The notes under the pieces are model-generated. The model had not been told where the DNA came from. It saw only the letters and a list, made by a program, of their open reading frames with translations, and did no database searches. Both the position numbers and the translations under genes were made by a program. A stretch of 64,000 nt of DNA from Sarcocystis neurona (lineage: Eukaryota > Apicomplexa > Conoidasida > Eucoccidiorida > Sarcocystidae). This document shows positions 1 through 11,219 of the stretch, in pieces (the first letter of the stretch is position 1; every line of letters starts with the position of its first letter). The DNA lies in contig KL647288.1 in the NCBI GenBank assembly GCA_000727475.1, positions 1,515,800 to 1,579,799 on the forward strand, in the 5' to 3' direction.

Positions 1-2
1 GC

Positions 3-283
3 AGGCTTGGACCGCAGAGGCAGCGGCAGGCGTCAACCGCAGCGCCAGCACGTGATGGCCGCAGCGCGACGGCACCCGAATTCTCTCGCAAACGCAGCAA
101 CCCTGTGGCTAAAAATGCCGCAGCAGCAGCGAGCGCTTCATCAATTCAAGAACAGCAGAAGCAGCGACTGCTGGCAGAACGTCTGGCCGAGGCCTCCATC
201 GGTTTGCAGGACCCGCATGCGCTTGCGTCTGATCACCACACTACCGTTAAACGTAAAAAGCTGCCACACACCTACATGCGCTA

Positions 284-284
<1 letters not shown>
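3..284 (+). CDS. 3' end of an unidentified gene entering from the left (partial)
   Basis: One frame is open from base 3 to a TAA at 282-284, giving 93 residues with no start codon, as expected for a last exon. The residues read as a normal charged, partly helical tail: a stretch FSRKRSNP, then an Ala/Ser run, then IQEQQKQRLLAERLAEAS, ending in KRKKLPHTYMR. The overlapping frame that starts at base 7 has a more random composition and runs into TA repeats. The F-S/T-R-K/R...P arrangement followed by a helix faintly recalls the region after the Plus3 domain of the elongation factor Rtf1, but this is only a suggestion. The gene body lies outside the window. Confidence 0.6.
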
Positions 285-285
<1 letters not shown>

Positions 286-314
<29 letters not shown>

Positions 315-700
315 GCTGTGGATGTATCCTCGTCAACATCACCCATCTACCGCTTTTATACACTTATACACATATACAAACACATTCATACATATGCGGA
401 CGCATATATATATATAGGTGTGGGTGTGCCTTCGTCAACACCACCCATCTACCGCTTCTATACATATATATATACATATACAAACACATACATATACATA
501 TATATATATACATTCAGGTGTGGGTGTATATTCGTCAACGCCATCCATATCTACCGCTGTTATACGCACATACACACATACACACACATATATACACGTG
601 CCTATATATATATGTATATCTATATCTACGTACGTATATATATATGCACGTATATCTACATATATACATATATATGCTTGTGCACGTTTTCTTTGCAGGG
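286..700. repeat. TA/CA microsatellites with a three-copy ~102 bp tandem repeat
   Basis: TATATA runs alternate with three diverged copies of a unit beginning GTGTGGGTGT, then TCGTCAACNCCACCCAT and TACCGCT, near 313, 417 and 518. No gene is visible; this looks like the 3' flank of the gene ending at 284. Confidence 0.8.
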
Positions 701-779
701 CAGTGTGGGAGGAACAGCAGTGTCTTGCGAGTCTCTGTGTGAGTATGTGCGGGCAGCACCAGGCAGGCGCACGCGACAG

Positions 780-1690
780 CAGCAGGCACCGCAGTGGTTG
801 AGCCCGTGAAGAGGCAGATGCTGGGTGGCGCTACGGCGGCAGCAGCAGAGAGTCGTTCACAGCAGCAGCAGATGCTCCGCAGCAGCAGCAGCAGGTGAAG
901 CAGCGGCGCGGTCAGCTGCAACTGCGACACATCCCTCAGCACCGCTGCAGAACGCCCGGCCGCAGCGAATGAAGCCACAGGAGAAAGAAGCAGCTATCTG
1001 AAGCCCTGCACCACGTGGTGGCTGGCAGAGAATCAGCAGCCGCTGCGACGGCAGCGAGGACGGCGAGGCAGCTGCACATCTTGAAGAGCAGCAGTAGCAG
1101 CAGGCGACGACAGCACCCGCGCTGCGGCGTTGCTGCTGCATCTCTTACCTTGCATTACGTGTTGCTGCTCTGTAGCCGAGATTTCCGCTCGCCAGCAGGA
1201 GTGCTGCTGTGCCCCAAGCCCTGCCCACTACTACTGTAGCTATGATAGGCCGCTTGTTGCTGCAGCTTCCGCTTCCCCCTCGGGGATGTGTGCTGCACCC
1301 ACGCGAGTTGCTGCTCGGGCTGCCGCCGGCCCTTCTGCTGCTGCTGCTGTTCTGCCTTCCGTTTGTCCACACTCGGCTGCCTCTGCCTCGCAGCTCCCCA
1401 CTCCTCGTGCTGCTGCTTCCGTCCCACCTCTTGCTGCTGCTGCTGCTAGAAGTGCTGCAACTGCTGTCTCTGCTCTGTCTACAGTAGGTGCTGCGGCTGC
1501 CGTCTGCCGCTCTGCTGCCGCGCATCAGAGCGACAGGAGCAAGCCAGTCGAGGTCCAGCAGCCCCGCGCAGCTGTCTTCTCCGCCTTCGCTGCCTGCGGA
1601 AGAGCAGCAGGAGCGGTAGCAGCACCATCCACCCCACACACAGAACACAGGGTGCCAGCCGCAGCAGCAGTGGATGCAGCAGAACAAACC
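780..1690. repeat. CAG/CTG triplet-repeat block
   Basis: CAG-rich on the plus strand to about 1120, CTG-rich at about 1130-1520, then CAG again to 1690. Several frames are open on both strands but only give Ala, Leu, Cys, Ser or Gln runs. No exon could be supported. Confidence 0.8.
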
Positions 1691-1694
1691 TGCA

Positions 1695-2580
1695 GACGTA
1701 TGTACGCGCAAATATATGTCTTCTCGCGAAACATACAGACGCATGCATACATGTATACATATATATATATTTCTGCGGACCTGTAAATGTACGTATGTGT
1801 GTGTCTCTCTCGCTGCTTCCTTGACTGTTGAGTCCCACAGCGGCATCCGGCGGTCGCTGGAGCTGCTGCTGATTCTTCTTCGGCAAGTGAGGAAGAACTC
1901 ACCAGGCGAATTGATATACAGACAGACGGAAGAGACAGCAGCAGCAGGTGGCTCCGTCTGCAGCTGCAGCAGTTGCCGCGTAAGAGCTTCGCTGGCTGCT
2001 GCGGTCAGCGCCGACCCCACCAAACAAGCTGTCTGCATGCCCCACCACACACACATACACACACACACACACACAAACGTTTGCCGTTCACAAGTGCTGC
2101 TGCTATTGCTGCAGAAGCGAAGCTGCTGCGCACGTGAAGATCCAGCCGTGTTCTCCTACCTAAATCTACGGCTGCTAAATGAGCACATACTCACGTAAAC
2201 AAAAGTGCTGTATATGTCTATGATCTACAAATACATATATATATATATATGTATATATATATACACATGCATGGATATACATATATATATAACATTTGTA
2301 CGTACATATATGTATATATACAACAGGTTCATACAGTGTACAGTGACTTAGGGGAAATCCTGCATGTACATATCCTCCACATTAGTTGGCGTATATATAT
2401 ATATATAGATAGATCTGCGTGCGCACGCAAACTACATATACATATATATATATATATATATATATGTACATACGCATGTGTATGCACTGCAGATACAGTT
2501 GTGTGTGTATACACATATATATATATATACGGATGTATGTATACGCATGTATGTATGTATGTGTGTACGTATGGGTTTCT
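1695..2580. repeat. TA and CA microsatellites
   Basis: TA runs near 1755-1775, 2235-2310, 2390-2465 and 2510-2530, and a CA run at 2046-2075. No gene seen apart from repeat-derived open frames. Confidence 0.8.
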
Positions 2581-3487
2581 ACACCTGTGCATAAATTCGT
2601 GTCTACGTCTCCACTGGCATCGCAAAGGGAAAGGTAGTGGAAAGCAGGTACCGGCAAGGTGAAGGAAGAGACAGAGCTGCGAGACAGCCGGTAAGGCAGG
2701 CATCGGAGAAGGGACGGCTGGCGGTGCTTCCTTCTGCTGCTGCTGAGGTATACCCTGCTGCCTTCGCATGCAACTCTTCCTGCCGCTGCTCGCTTTCCTG
2801 TCCACCCGGTGGCTGGCCCCGCGCAGCTTCTCTAAAGTGAGTGTACACGTGCTGACGCTGCTCCTGCTGATGCTGGTCCTGCTGGTGCTGCTGCTCCCGC
2901 TGCTGCTGCTCCTGCTCCTGCTGGTGCTGCTCGTGCTGCTCCTCCAGGTGCTGCTGGTGCTGAAGCTGCTGTTGCAGCCGTTTCAATATCTGGTCCGTCT
3001 GCTGCGGCTGTCTCCACTGGTCGGGTGGCTGCTTCTGCCGCCACGTCTGCATCAGCTGCTGCTGTCCCTTCTCCTGCTGTTGCTCCTGCTGCTGTTGCGG
3101 CTTGTCTTGCTGCCGCTGTTGCACCTGCTGTTGCTCCGGCTGCCCCTCCAGTTGCTGCTGCTGTTGTTTCTCTCTATGCCACCGCAGTTCCTGCTGCTGG
3201 TGCTGCTGCCGGAAGTCAGACCCCGGCGCGTGCTCTCGCCAAGCCACCTGCCGCCGCTTCTGCTGCTGCTCACCCCCTTCCCACTGCTGTTGCTGCTGCT
3301 GCTTCTGTAGCCGCTGCGTTTCCACGCGCTCCTGCTGTTCCTCTTCCGGTTGACGCTGCTGCTGCTGCAGCGGCTGTTCGTTTTTCTCCACATCCTCCTT
3401 CCCCTCCTTCTCTTGCTGCTCCTGGTGCTGCTGTAATGAAGCTGCCGGCGTGTGTCTCTTCGCACAAGGCGGGTGGTTTGTTTTTAG

Positions 3488-4280
3488 CTGCCTTGCAGCC
3501 ACAGAGGGAGCTGCAGCTGCCGTTGCAGGGCACCTGGGCAAATATGAAAGCTTTCTGCCACTTGCTGCTACCGTTCCTGCCTTCGCATGCACCTGATGCA
3601 GCGCAGGCGCTGTTGCAGCACCAGCGAAGCGATGAGCGGCTCGTGCGGGGTGCAGGTGGACTGCACCGCGAGCAGCAGACAAATCCACGACTGATGCACG
3701 TGCTGCAGCTCTGTGCAAGCGCCCCAGCGAATGAATACGTATGCAGAAGCCAGTGCGCTTGCCAGTGCTGCTGCTAGTGCTGCTGCACCTGCTGCTGTTG
3801 CTGCAGTCTTTGGGTGTGCTGCTGCAGGAGCTGCAGTCGGCGCTCCTGGCGTAGGCTTGGCGGCTGCACCCGAGGGGGAGGCAGCCACTACAGGAAAAGA
3901 AGCTGTTGCAGCTTCTCTTCTTTTTCTTCTTCAGGTGGAGGTTATTTCCCCTACTGCAATTGCTGCTGTTGCTGCTGCTGGAGCAGGCATTCCTGCTTCG
4001 ACTGAAGAGGTGCCTGCTGCTGCTGCCGCTGTGGCAGTTGTTGCTATTGCTATGGCAGGTGTCGCTGCTACTGAACAGTTTGCTGGTGCTGCTGCGTAGA
4101 CCGAACGAGAAGACACGGGTCTTCTCGCCGCCGCTGAGGTTGTTGCTGCTGCTAACGGCGGGGCGGCTACCGAGGCAGGAGTTGCTCGTGTTGCTGTTGC
4201 TGCGCGGGCACTGCAGGGCGACGCTGTACGAATGCCTCTGGTCGATACAACACAAGCTCGAGCAGGTTGCAAGCTCGTGA
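3488..4280 (+). CDS. Two phase-compatible exons of an unidentified Leu-rich helical protein (partial)
   Basis: Exon 3488-3738 follows a good acceptor (GTTTGTTTTTAG) and ends before GTATGC; it reads as non-repetitive protein containing LQGTWANMKAFCHLLLPF and MHVLQLCASAPANEY. Exon 4059-4280 follows TATGGCAG, starts in the same phase and reads VSLLLNSLLVLLRRPNEK, then PLRLLLLLTAGRLP and LYECLWSIQHKLEQ, ending in a TGA; an alternative donor lies right after LEQ. The intron is CTG repeat. The joined product looks like stacked helices of HEAT/ARM type. The N-terminal helical region of giant HECT ubiquitin ligases is one guess, which I cannot confirm. The first exon starts with two bases of a split codon, so at least one upstream exon is missing. 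Confidence 0.42.
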
Positions 4281-4974
4281 CTGCTGCAGCAGGTATTTCC
4301 TAGAAGAAATAACACGAGCACCGGCAGCAGCGAATCCACGGGGCTACCTCTTTTTGACACACCTCTCCTCCTTCTACTTCCTTTCCTTTCGCCGCTGCTG
4401 CTGTTGCTGCTGTTACCACTGCCGCTGCTGCCGCTGTCACTACTGCCGCTGCTGCTGTTACTACTGCCGCTGCTGCTGCTGCTGTTGCTACTGCCAGTGC
4501 TGGTCCTCCTCTTCCTGTAGTCACTACTGTTGACGCTGCCGCTGCTCCTGCTGCTGCTCTTGCTGTGCTGCTTATGCTTCGAGGAAGAACATACTTCGTC
4601 ATTGGCGTGGAGACGGCAGAGCTGCCCTGATTCGCTTGCTGCTGCGACGCACGCACACACGCGCATGCAGTTCATAGCCGTAGGTAGGCACGTGCCGCTA
4701 GTCGTGCAACTGCCAGCGGTCACGCTGCTGCTCGCGCTGTCGGTTGCCCGCAGCGTGTGCTCGTGCTCCTGCTGTCAAGGCTGCTGCGATTTAACCTGCT
4801 GCTGCGGGTGCTTCTGGCTTTGCTGCTGCTCCTGCTGCTCGTGATTCTCCTGCAGCAGCGGCTGAGTTCTCTCCCGCTTGTAGCAGTCCTGCTGCTCTTT
4901 CTTCAGCCGCTGGCGCCTGCTGCTCGCTGCTCCGCTGCTGTTAGCGCTGTTGCCGCTCGTGTGTCTGCTGCCGT

Positions 4975-5095
4975 TCGTGTGTCTGCTGCTGCTGAGTCTG
5001 CTGCTGCTGAGTCTGCTGCTGCTGAGTCTGCTGCTGCTGAGTCTGCTGCTGCTGCGGATGCTGCTGCTGCGGATGCTGCTGCCCCGTTATCGTCG
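4975..5095. repeat. 15 bp in-frame tandem repeat (GAGTCTGCTGCTGCT)
   Basis: Four to five near-perfect 15 bp units followed by shorter GCGGATGCTGCTGCT units. On the minus strand they read as repeated Asp-Ser-Ala-Ala-Ala, on the plus strand as Leu/Ser or Ala/Glu/Ser runs. The period is a multiple of three, so all frames stay open. Confidence 0.85.
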
Positions 5096-5820
5096 CTCCA
5101 ACTGCTGTTTCTCATCTTCTCTACATCTTCTCTCCTGCTGGTGCTGTCCACTGCTAATATGTTGCTGTTCTTGCTGCTGCTGCTGTTGGTCTTGTATTGT
5201 TGCTGTATACCTGTGCACCGCGCAACAGTTAGCTGGGTTTTTGCTGCTGTTGCCGCTGCTGGTTCTGCTGCTGCTACTGCTGTTACCACTGCTTATACCA
5301 CTGTTCCTGCTGTTCCTTCTCTTGCAGTGGCTGCTGCTCGTGCTGCAGTGTCGCGACTCCGCAGCGGCCGCTGGCTCTGCCCTGCTGCCGCTGCTGCGGA
5401 TTCGGCTGGTGCACCGCCTCTGCTGCTCAGCCTTTGAGGGGAATGCCATGTGATCGTTTCCCTCTGCAACAACAGCGGATGCAGCTTCAACGCAACCGCG
5501 CCAGGGCAGCAGCCGCGTTGCTTATCAAGCAGCAGCACTGCTAACGGCTAAGGTGACACGGCGGTGGCTGTGCGCTACCTGCCGCTGCTCTCCCTGCTGC
5601 TGCTGCTTGCGCTGCTGCTGCTCCTCCTCTCATTGCTGCTCCTCCTCTCACTGCTGCTGCTTGACTTGCTGCTGCTCCTCTTCTTCTGCTGCTCGACCTG
5701 CTGCTACTCCTCTCACTGCTGCTACACCCCTGCTCAACCTGCTACTACTCCTGTCCCTGTTGCTGCACACCCTGCTGCTGCCCTTCCTGCTGCTGCTGCA
5801 CTTCCCGCTGCTGCTCTTCC

Positions 5821-6482
5821 NNNNNNNNNNNNNNNNNNNNNNNNNNNNNNNNNNNNNNNNNNNNNNNNNNNNNNNNNNNNNNNNNNNNNNNNNNNNNNNN
5901 NNNNNNNNNNNNNNNNNNNNNNNNNNNNNNNNNNNNNNNNNNNNNNNNNNNNNNNNNNNNNNNNNNNNNNNNNNNNNNNNNNNNNNNNNNNNNNNNNNNN
6001 NNNNNNNNNNNNNNNNNNNNNNNNNNNNNNNNNNNNNNNNNNNNNNNNNNNNNNNNNNNNNNNNNNNNNNNNNNNNNNNNNNNNNNNNNNNNNNNNNNNN
6101 NNNNNNNNNNNNNNNNNNNNNNNNNNNNNNNNNNNNNNNNNNNNNNNNNNNNNNNNNNNNNNNNNNNNNNNNNNNNNNNNNNNNNNNNNNNNNNNNNNNN
6201 NNNNNNNNNNNNNNNNNNNNNNNNNNNNNNNNNNNNNNNNNNNNNNNNNNNNNNNNNNNNNNNNNNNNNNNNNNNNNNNNNNNNNNNNNNNNNNNNNNNN
6301 NNNNNNNNNNNNNNNNNNNNNNNNNNNNNNNNNNNNNNNNNNNNNNNNNNNNNNNNNNNNNNNNNNNNNNNNNNNNNNNNNNNNNNNNNNNNNNNNNNNN
6401 NNNNNNNNNNNNNNNNNNNNNNNNNNNNNNNNNNNNNNNNNNNNNNNNNNNNNNNNNNNNNNNNNNNNNNNNNNNNNNNNNN
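5821..6482. other. Assembly gap (662 N) inside CTG repeat
   Basis: A run of N flanked on both sides by CTG/CCTGCTG repeat, so the gap was left by the repeat. Its true length and any exon inside are unknown. Confidence 0.95.
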
Positions 6483-9330
6483 GCTGCTGTCCTGCTGCTG
6501 CTGCTGCTTCCTGCTGCTGCTGCTGCTCTTCCTGCTGCTGCTGCTGCTCTTCCTGCTGCTGCAGCACTTCCTGCTGCTGCAGCACTTACTGCTGTTGCAG
6601 CACTTACTGCTGTTGCAGCACTTGCTGCTATGGCTGCTGTTGCTTTTGCTGTTGCTGCTCTCCCCCCTGCTGCTCTCGCCTTGCTATCTCACCAGTTGCG
6701 TCCGGCGTCCAGCTCTGCGTGACGAGGAAAGAGGACCGTGAATGGCGCGTTCTGTGCTGCCGCTGGTGCCGTTCGTCGGGCTGCAACAACAGCAGCAGCC
6801 TTCGAAGCAGCACACCAGTGCTTACGAAGTCAGGGCAGTCGTCCAGCCTTCCCCGACGAGGCTGCAGCTGTTCGTGCCTCGTGCTCTCATACGCAGCTGC
6901 AGCAACAAGGGGAGCAAGCGACAGCGCTCTACCCCCTCTGCCCATGCTGCTACTGCGCTTACACTGCGCGTTTGTCGACCAGCAGCAGCACCAGCTGAGT
7001 CTGCAGCGGAACTCTTCGTAGGAGGAGGAAACGGCGGTCGAGCTGCTCTTTCTCTAGGGAGAGAAGCAATTGCTGCAACTCCCGCAGCTTCACTTATAAT
7101 TAGAAGGAGCAGTTGGGCAGCCACACGTAGGCGAGAAGTCCTGCAGCAGCAGCAGCAGGGCTCTTTTTCTGCTATATGGACGTTGATGCATTGGCTGCCT
7201 CCGTGAAGCACCGGCTTTACCACACTGGCACTTAGAGAGAAACGAGCGACACGGCGGTGGCGGCTCGCTTGCTGCACCTTCGCCACTTTACACTTCAGAA
7301 GCTAAACCTCTGCTGTGTTCACGTACAAACGCTGATTCTTTGTGCTGCAGCAGCAGCAGCAGCAGCGGCAGCACACGCAGCAGCGGCTGTGGCAGCAGAC
7401 GCAGCGGCGGCGGCGAAGAGTCAGTTGACCGTGAAGCGGCAGCGGCGCTCCAGTTGTCCAGCAACAGAACCGGCAGTAGGGCGGAGAGGTACCTCGAGTG
7501 AAAAAGGCAACGCTGCAGGACACAAAGCCAGCAGGTAGTAGCGTCGAAGAAGTGCTGGCATGCCTTGTCTCTTACTGCTGTTGGGGCTGTTGCTGCCGCA
7601 CCGCTGCTGTTCGTGTGTTCGTCTGCCACGGCGGCACGTTGGGTGCTCGGTGGGGGGGTTCTCCTCCTGGCTTGTGCAGCTGCCGTTTGTCGCACTGCTG
7701 GTGCTGCTTTTGTCGCGTGGTCTGTTGCCGGTGCGCTGGTTCTACTGCAGCGCTGCTCTTGGTGCTGCACCTGCTGCTGCTCGTGTTGCTGCTACTGCTG
7801 CTGCAGGCTACGGCTTTCACTCAGCGCGACGTTGTTGTAATCCTCCCCTCTGGCGGGCTTTGCTCTTGTCTCTGCAGGCCGCACACCCGACGTTGCCTTC
7901 ACGTGAAAAGACGGCGGGCCTGTTGCCCCGCCCCCCCCCCCTCACCTCCCACAGCAGCAGCAGCAGCGCTTGAACGTGTTCGTGGAAACCGCGCAGAAGC
8001 GGCAGCGCTCCTACCTCGACAGCGAATGTGCACCAGCAGCAGCAGCAGCCAGTCAACGGCAGCGCCAGCAGCACACCTGTCCCATCACCAGCGCACCTGC
8101 CCCAGCAGCAGCACACCTGCCCCGACAGCAGCACCAGACAAGAACTCCGCGACGATGCTGCAGCAGCAGCAGCACCGCTGCGATGGTGAAGTTCAAAGAA
8201 GAGAGAGAACACACCGTTGTGTGACACAGCCAGAGATTTCCGTTAAGCTCCCCCTCCCGGCGGCCGCTGCGGCAAGCTTTGCTTCGTCCGTTGCTGCGGC
8301 AGTCGCACCAGGAGCAGCAGTCGCTGCAGGAGCAGCGGCCGTAGGAGCCGCAGCAGTCGCAGCAGCCGAAGCAGCCGTAGCAGGTATAGCGGCACTGCGC
8401 ATGCAGCGGACGAGCAACCACAGCAGTCCGCCCGAAGGCACAACGGCGGCATGCGCACTGTCACATGCAGCAGCAGCAGGCACGTCTCAGTTGTGTGCCG
8501 TTGTGTGAGCAGCGACAGCAGCCGTAACGAGAGTCCCCCTTGACGCATGCAGAGAGCGTGTCTGCACAGCAGCAGCAACAGCAGCCGCAGCAGCAACAGC
8601 AGCCGCAGCAGCAACAGCAACGCCGCCAGCAGCGATTGCAGCAGCAAGCGGCGGCATCAGCAGCAGCAGCCCGTGTGATGTGTCTTCTTCCTGCATCGCC
8701 GCTTCCACGCCGCTACTTCCTTTAGACGGAATTTTTCGTTTTTTCCGAGTGTCGACTCCTCTGACGCGGACTGAGGTTCCTCGGGGAAGTGTTTAACGTT
8801 ACACACGCCCATGTGTACATACGAGTGGACGTGAGGCTCGTCAGCTATGTGCATACGTGCGACCACGCCCGAAGGCCACGGCCACGTCGGCCAAATCCTC
8901 CGGTGAAAAGTATGCTTCACACGCTTAAACTGCCACTCTTGTTGCTTTTGCCGAGAAGCGATATCTGTTGCCGGGAGGAGGAGGAGCGCCACCCGCTGTC
9001 GTCGCGAAGTGACAAGCACAGCAGCAGCAAGGGACTAAGGAGCGGCCGCCCCCGCAGCAGCAGCAGGCTCGGCTGCTCAAGCGGACCGCAGAGCGCCGAA
9101 AAAGGAGCCGCTGCAGCTGCAGCGGAGGACAGCAGCACTAGACCGCAGGAGCAGCTGCTGCAGCTGAGGAGCAGGTGTTGTGTGTAGCAGCAGCAGCCGC
9201 AGCCGCAGCCCATGCAGGCTGGCAGCAGCACCAGCAGCGCGTGTGCAGCCCGAACAGCGGCAGCAGCGGCCGCTGAAGCAATGAAGCAGGTCTGTAGACG
9301 AACAGCAGCCGCTTCCTCGGATATCGTACG
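6483..9330. repeat. Mixed CTG and CAG triplet blocks with unique islands
   Basis: CTG-rich to about 6700 and 7560-7810, CAG-rich at 7340-7420, 8030-8190, 8300-8400 and 8560-8680. Unique islands at about 6700-7280 and 8700-9000 contain open frames on both strands, but none gave a convincing exon with splice sites or a known motif. Confidence 0.6.
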
Positions 9331-9534
9331 TTCCCAGCCGTGCTGCCGTGCTGTCGCAACCAACCCACGCGTGCTGCTGCGCTGCAAGGATCGCCATTGC
9401 AGCCCCATCGTGGCACGAGCTGCAGCAACACCGACACCTCTCCTGTTGCGTGACGCCAACACGAGCTGCTCCCGCAGCACTGAGGCAGCAGCAGCACCCC
9501 GTCCTATGCCGCGGCAGCTCTGCGTCTCCTCCAC

Positions 9535-9925
9535 GAAATTTCTCGCTGTTTCTGTGGTGCTGCTGCTGCCCGGCTACGACGCGCGCGTGCTGCAGCTAAC
9601 GGCCGCGGTCCTTCTACAACGCCGCTACTGCAGGTGTGCGCCTGCGGCGTCCCAGGCCTGGCGTGGGTTGCTCTTCTCTCCGCTGCTGCTGTTCTGCTGC
9701 TGCGGCTGTGTCCCATGTCGTTGCTCTGCTGCTGCAGCGCGTGCGCAGCTTTTGCTGTGGCCCTACCGGACACGCGTGAATCGTCCACTGCGCGCTGCCA
9801 CGAAGGCCGCACCTGAGCTACTGTTGCCGCTGTCGAAGATTGCTGCGCTGCTGCTGCTCGAGCAGACCGACTGCGCCGTGCTTGTGGGACAGCTGCTTGG
9901 ATGCTGCTGCTGCTTTTATAGGTAG
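9535..9925 (+). CDS. Candidate Leu-rich helical exon(s), unidentified
   Basis: Within a 237-codon open frame (9212-9925) the second half stops looking like a repeat. It reads LLLPGYDARVLQLTAAVLLQ followed by a donor-like CTGCAG/GTGTGC at about 9632, and later PYRTRVNRPLRAATKAAPE and LSKIAALLLLEQTDCAVLVG before a TAG at 9925. The helical, Leu-rich style resembles the pair of exons at 3488-4280, so the two could belong to one long plus-strand gene. No family is recognised, and repeat-driven Leu bias is an alternative explanation. Confidence 0.3.
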
Positions 9926-10194
9926 AGAAAAGTTTTATCGATGTTGCTGTAGAACTCCTGTCACTCCTTCCGTCCTGCAGCTCTGCTGCTGTGCTGCAGC
10001 AGTGGGGTGTCGTTGTCGGTTGCGCGGTGTGCTGCTGCTGGCTTCACTCACCGCTACCCCACTGCCGCATGCGCAGCACCTGCGCGGAGAGAGAGGCAGC
10101 AGCTTCTCAGTTACTGCCCCCCCAGCATCACCAGCAGCAAGGCACTGGCCATCCCTCCCTCCCTGCGTGCTTCACCTACACAAACACAATGTCT

Positions 10195-10510
10195 CTCTAA
10201 TATACAGACATATACATATATATACATATATATACATAAATATATATATGTATGCGTGTGTATATGTAAGTGTGTCTCTACGTATATATATGACTGCGTA
10301 GATGTATACACAGACACCACATATATATATATATATATATACCCATACGTACATACACACGTACATACCAACACGTGTATATGTATATATAATATATACA
10401 TACATGTGTGTACGTATATACACAAATATGTTCGTATATATATACACACACACACACGAAGGTATGTGTATATCTATATATATATAATATATGTGTATAT
10501 GCTTGTAAGA
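10195..10510. repeat. TA/CA microsatellite
   Basis: Nearly continuous TATATA with CACACA and GTGTGT interruptions. No gene. Confidence 0.85.
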
Positions 10511-11219
10511 ATCTACGTGTTTGCGTCCTCATTTCTGCATGTATCCTCTTTCTGTCTGCGTCTCTGTCTCTGTGTACTGCTGGGGCCGCAGCAGTTGTTG
10601 CGGTTGTCGGTGCTGTTTCCACTTTATGGCTGCTGCTGTTGCTGCTTCGCTCGAGAGCGGTGCTGCTGCGGCCGTAGCAGCCGCAGCCTTTGCTCGCGGT
10701 GCTTGACGACCGCCACTTGGCAGCAGTTGCTGCTGCTTCGTGAGGCTGCGCACGGCGGCGGTCCTGGAGCGCACCCAGCAGCCGCGCAGATGAACAGGCG
10801 GGAAGCAGCAGCAGAGAGGCCGCAGCAGCAGCAGCCGCAGCGGATACACAGCAGCAACAGGAGCAGAACGAGAGGAGGTCCACGACATTCGCAGCAGACA
10901 GGCTGCAGCAGCAGCAGCCGCAGCGAATACACAGCAGCAACAGCAGCAGAACGAGACAGGGTCCACGACATCCGCAGCAGAGAGGCAGCAGCAAGACAGC
11001 AGCAGAGAGCAAGCCGTGCTTAAGTGTTTTATCGTCCACGCAAGCGACAAACTGCTGTTTCTGCAGATTGGACGCGGATGTTTGCGCCGGCTGTTGCTGC
11101 TGCTGCAGCTGCTTGTGGAAGAAGGAGCAGCGCCAGGTCTGCGCCGCTCCAGCAGTAGCAGCAGCAGCAGCGTGCCGTAGTTTCGCGCTGCGCAGAGGTG
11201 GCACAGCCGCACGAAAGCA

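Larger units (their letters stand above)
2700..5820. repeat. CTG-rich triplet block, interrupted by candidate exons
   Basis: Mostly CTG/GCT on the plus strand. Read on the minus strand, 2840-3460 is a Gln-rich frame with E, K, R and D interruptions inside a 706-codon open frame (2603-4723). On the plus strand, two islands with normal residue mixtures and splice signals interrupt the repeat (see 3488-4280). Repeat-derived frames on either strand cannot be told from coding by eye. Confidence 0.7.

Noticed and set aside
2603..4723. 706-codon minus-strand Gln/Ser-rich frame
   Set aside because: Not excluded, but it crosses plus-strand exons with splice signals at 3488-4280, and its Gln/Ser runs follow directly from CAG repeats. 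I did not list it as a gene.
5553..6722. Long frames running through the N gap
   Set aside because: Open only because unknown bases contain no stops.
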